From Chromobacterium vaccinii (GTDB lineage Bacteria; Pseudomonadota; Gammaproteobacteria; Burkholderiales; Chromobacteriaceae), in NCBI RefSeq assembly GCF_000971335.1, contig NZ_JZJL01000046.1, positions 1 to 36,941 of the forward strand: DNA of 36,941 bases, in the 5' to 3' direction. Under the pieces are notes generated by a model, which was not told the DNA's origin, made no database searches, and saw only the letters and a program-made list of their open reading frames with translations. This document shows positions 35,316 through 36,941 of the stretch, piece after piece (the first letter of the stretch is position 1; the number at the start of each line of letters is the position of its first letter). The position numbers and the translations under genes are program-made.

Positions 35316-36332
35316 ATGAGCAGCTTCAAACGCCTGACCATAGACGACATCGCCGCCCTGGCCGGCGTGTCGCGCACCACCGCCAGCATGGTGCTGAACG
35401 GCCATGCCGAGCGCTACCGCATCTCGCCGGCCACCGTGGAAAAAGTGGAGAAGGCTGCGCGCGAGCACCATTTCAAGCCTTCCCAGCAGGCGCGCAGCCT
35501 GCGCAGCCGGCGCAGCAGCAGCATAGGCCTGGTGGTGCCGGATCTGACCAACTCCACCCATGCCGCCTTGGCGCAGGCGTTGGAGAACGGCTGCCGCGAG
35601 CGCGGCTATCAGCTGCTGATGGTGACCAGCGACGAAGATCCGGAGCGGGAAAGCTCGGGCATCGGCCAGTTGGCGTCGCGCCAGGTGGACGGCATGATCG
35701 TGGTGCCGTGCAGCGGAGACGCCGCGCGCTATCAGCCCTGGACCGGCAGGCTGCCGTTCGTGTTCGCCGACCGCCACATTCCCGGCAGCGGCATAGCGTC
35801 GACGGTCACCGACGCCGGCGACAGCGTCGCCAGGCTGCTGTCTCCGCTGTTGGCGGATGGCGTGGATGAGCTGGCGTATTTCGGCGGCCAGCCGGAATTG
35901 TCGGCCAGCCGCGAGCGTCTGGCCGGCTACCGGCAGGCGCTGAAAGCCGCAGGGTTGGAAGAGGGAACGGACTGGGTGGCCGAGCGGGATTTCCAGCGCG
36001 AATCCGGCTACCGGATGATGGCCGACTGGCACGCGCGGCATGGCCGCTATCCGCGCGCGCTGTTCACCGCGTCCATCACGCTACTGGAGGGCGTATTGTC
36101 CTTCATCCGCGAGCGCCACCGGCTGCGCGAAGCGCCGCAATATCTGCTCACTTTCGACGATCATCCCTTGCTGGATTGCCTGCCCTTGCCGATAGACGCC
36201 ATCCGCCAGAACAGCGCGGCGTTGGCAGAGGCCAGCCTGGCGCAGGTGTTGGCCTTGCTGCAAGGCGAGGCGCTGGTTGAGCGCGATCGGCGCGTGCCGG
36301 CCAGCCTCAACCTGCGCCGCCTGGCGGTTTAG
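35316..36332 (+). CDS. LacI-family regulator, Cra/FruR-like, next to the ribose operon
   Basis: This 338-residue LacI protein starts MSSFKRLTIDDIAALAGVSR. Its helix-turn-helix and hinge (about residues 8-65) show LAGVSRTTASMVLNGHAERY and VEKVEKAAREHHFKPS; this resembles Cra/FruR, which has LAGVSRTTASYVINGKA-type sequence, more than RbsR. The effector domain also ends in a Cra-like way (LTFDDHPLLDCLPLPIDAI). ATG 35316 is chosen by family alignment; no good ribosome site is seen. Position after rbsB suggests it controls rbs, but the sequence type suggests a fructose-phosphate-responsive catabolite regulator. Either role is possible. The stop overlaps the convergent MFS gene stop by four bases. 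Confidence 0.82.
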   Translation: MSSFKRLTIDDIAALAGVSRTTASMVLNGHAERYRISPATVEKVEKAAREHHFKPSQQARSLRSRRSSSIGLVVPDLTNSTHAALAQALENGCRERGYQLLMVTSDEDPERESSGIGQLASRQVDGMIVVPCSGDAARYQPWTGRLPFVFADRHIPGSGIASTVTDAGDSVARLLSPLLADGVDELAYFGGQPELSASRERLAGYRQALKAAGLEEGTDWVAERDFQRESGYRMMADWHARHGRYPRALFTASITLLEGVLSFIRERHRLREAPQYLLTFDDHPLLDCLPLPIDAIRQNSAALAEASLAQVLALLQGEALVERDRRVPASLNLRRLAV

Positions 36333-36941
36333 GCCGATTGCGCAGCCTGCCGCCCGGCGGGTTCGCGCGCTTCGCGCATCATCAGCGAACCCAGCAGGAA
36401 GGTGGACGACAGCAGCGTGGAAAACGCCATCGCCAGCGCGTAGTCGCCATGGCGCAAATCGACCAGCAAGCCGAACACATAGGGCGCCGCCGTGGCGACG
36501 AGATAGCTGAGGAACCAGAACAGGCTAAAGGTGACCGCCGCCTTGTCCGGCGTCATGCCGGGCTGTTCCTGCGCCAGCGTCACCAGGCTGGGCAGGGGCA
36601 GGAAGATGAAGAAGCCGGCGGCCAGCGCGGCCGCGGCCACTAGTCCGGCATCGCCGCTCCAGCCCCAGACCTGGGCATGCAGGCCGATCACCGCCAGCAA
36701 TTGCATCAAGCCCGACAGCCGCAGCATGGGGAGCCTGCGCGTGATCTTCCTGGCCAGCCAGATGCCGGCCGCCGTGCCGGCCAGTCCCGCCAATACCACG
36801 TATTTCGCCTGCCGGATGCCGGCGTTCTGGTAGAAGCTGAACAGAATCACGTAGAAGGACAGCGTGCCGCAGTAGGTGAAGGCCAGCAGCCAGTTGAAGC
36901 GCTCGGCCAGGCCCTGGCGCAGCGTGTGGCGCGGTCCGTTA
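36329..36941 (-). CDS. MFS transporter, C-terminal part (runs off the right edge)
   Basis: About 203 residues are readable, entering from position 36941 on the minus strand (NGPRHTLRQGLAERFNWLLA) and ending at TAA 36329. At least six hydrophobic segments are seen, including the family-type loop KITRRLPMLRLSG and GFFIFLPLPSLVTLAQEQPG. The shape suggests the C-terminal half of a 12-segment major facilitator, possibly of the CynX/NimT branch, in which case the substrate could be a small anion. The N-terminal half lies outside the window. The stop overlaps the regulator's stop on the other strand. Confidence 0.8.
   Translation of the reverse strand, partial: NGPRHTLRQGLAERFNWLLAFTYCGTLSFYVILFSFYQNAGIRQAKYVVLAGLAGTAAGIWLARKITRRLPMLRLSGLMQLLAVIGLHAQVWGWSGDAGLVAAAALAAGFFIFLPLPSLVTLAQEQPGMTPDKAAVTFSLFWFLSYLVATAAPYVFGLLVDLRHGDYALAMAFSTLLSSTFLLGSLMMREAREPAGRQAAQSA

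Overview
This is a GC-rich, almost fully coding chromosomal segment of about 37 kb. Its gene families (LapA/LapB beside rpsA-ihfB, a kinase-only heptose enzyme, a fused fructose PTS protein, CheV) suggest a free-living, motile betaproteobacterium. Gene content and GC-rich codon use are what I would expect of Chromobacterium or a close Neisseriales relative. That assignment is inference; no rRNA or tRNA gene is present to support it. I see no mobile element, phage gene, CRISPR array or rRNA/tRNA gene, and no gene-free gap exceeds 300 bases.

Layout. (1) 1-4092: a fructose PTS locus, with fruB and partial fruK leftward and a divergent LacI-family regulator; each start region carries a cre-like operator. 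(2) 4105-6546: a leftward group of cytochrome b561, a MazG-like nucleotide pyrophosphohydrolase and aroA. (3) 6753-11177: cmk, rpsA, ihfB, lapA and lapB, rightward. (4) 11241-15934: pyrF, ugd, hldA, a DUF924 gene and hldD, linking UMP and UDP-sugar supply with LPS inner-core heptose synthesis. (5) 15993-25628: a lactate locus, with a leftward FadR-type regulator, cheV, then lutA-lutC-lutB-dld translationally coupled by ATGA overlaps, and lldP. (6) 25764-29431: cysM, a YfcF-type glutathione transferase, a periplasmic solute-binding protein and zapE. (7) 29447-30196: an MgtC-family membrane protein, leftward. (8) 30486-36332: a ribose operon rbsK-D-A-C-B followed by a Cra/FruR-like LacI regulator. 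(9) The right edge holds the C-terminal part of an MFS transporter.

How the parts work together. The two sugar loci feed fructose and ribose into central metabolism. The lactate locus oxidises both lactate isomers and imports them; matching FadR-type palindromes precede both the regulator and lutA, which ties them into one circuit around cheV. Most of the window is ordinary metabolism. The less ordinary signals are regulatory: two Shine-Dalgarno-sequestering hairpins (before the MazG-like gene and before yfcF), a PmrA/BqsR-like direct repeat before cytochrome b561, an apparent swap of LacI regulator types between the fructose and ribose loci, a lipobox on the ribose-binding protein, and repeated U-less GC hairpins between genes.
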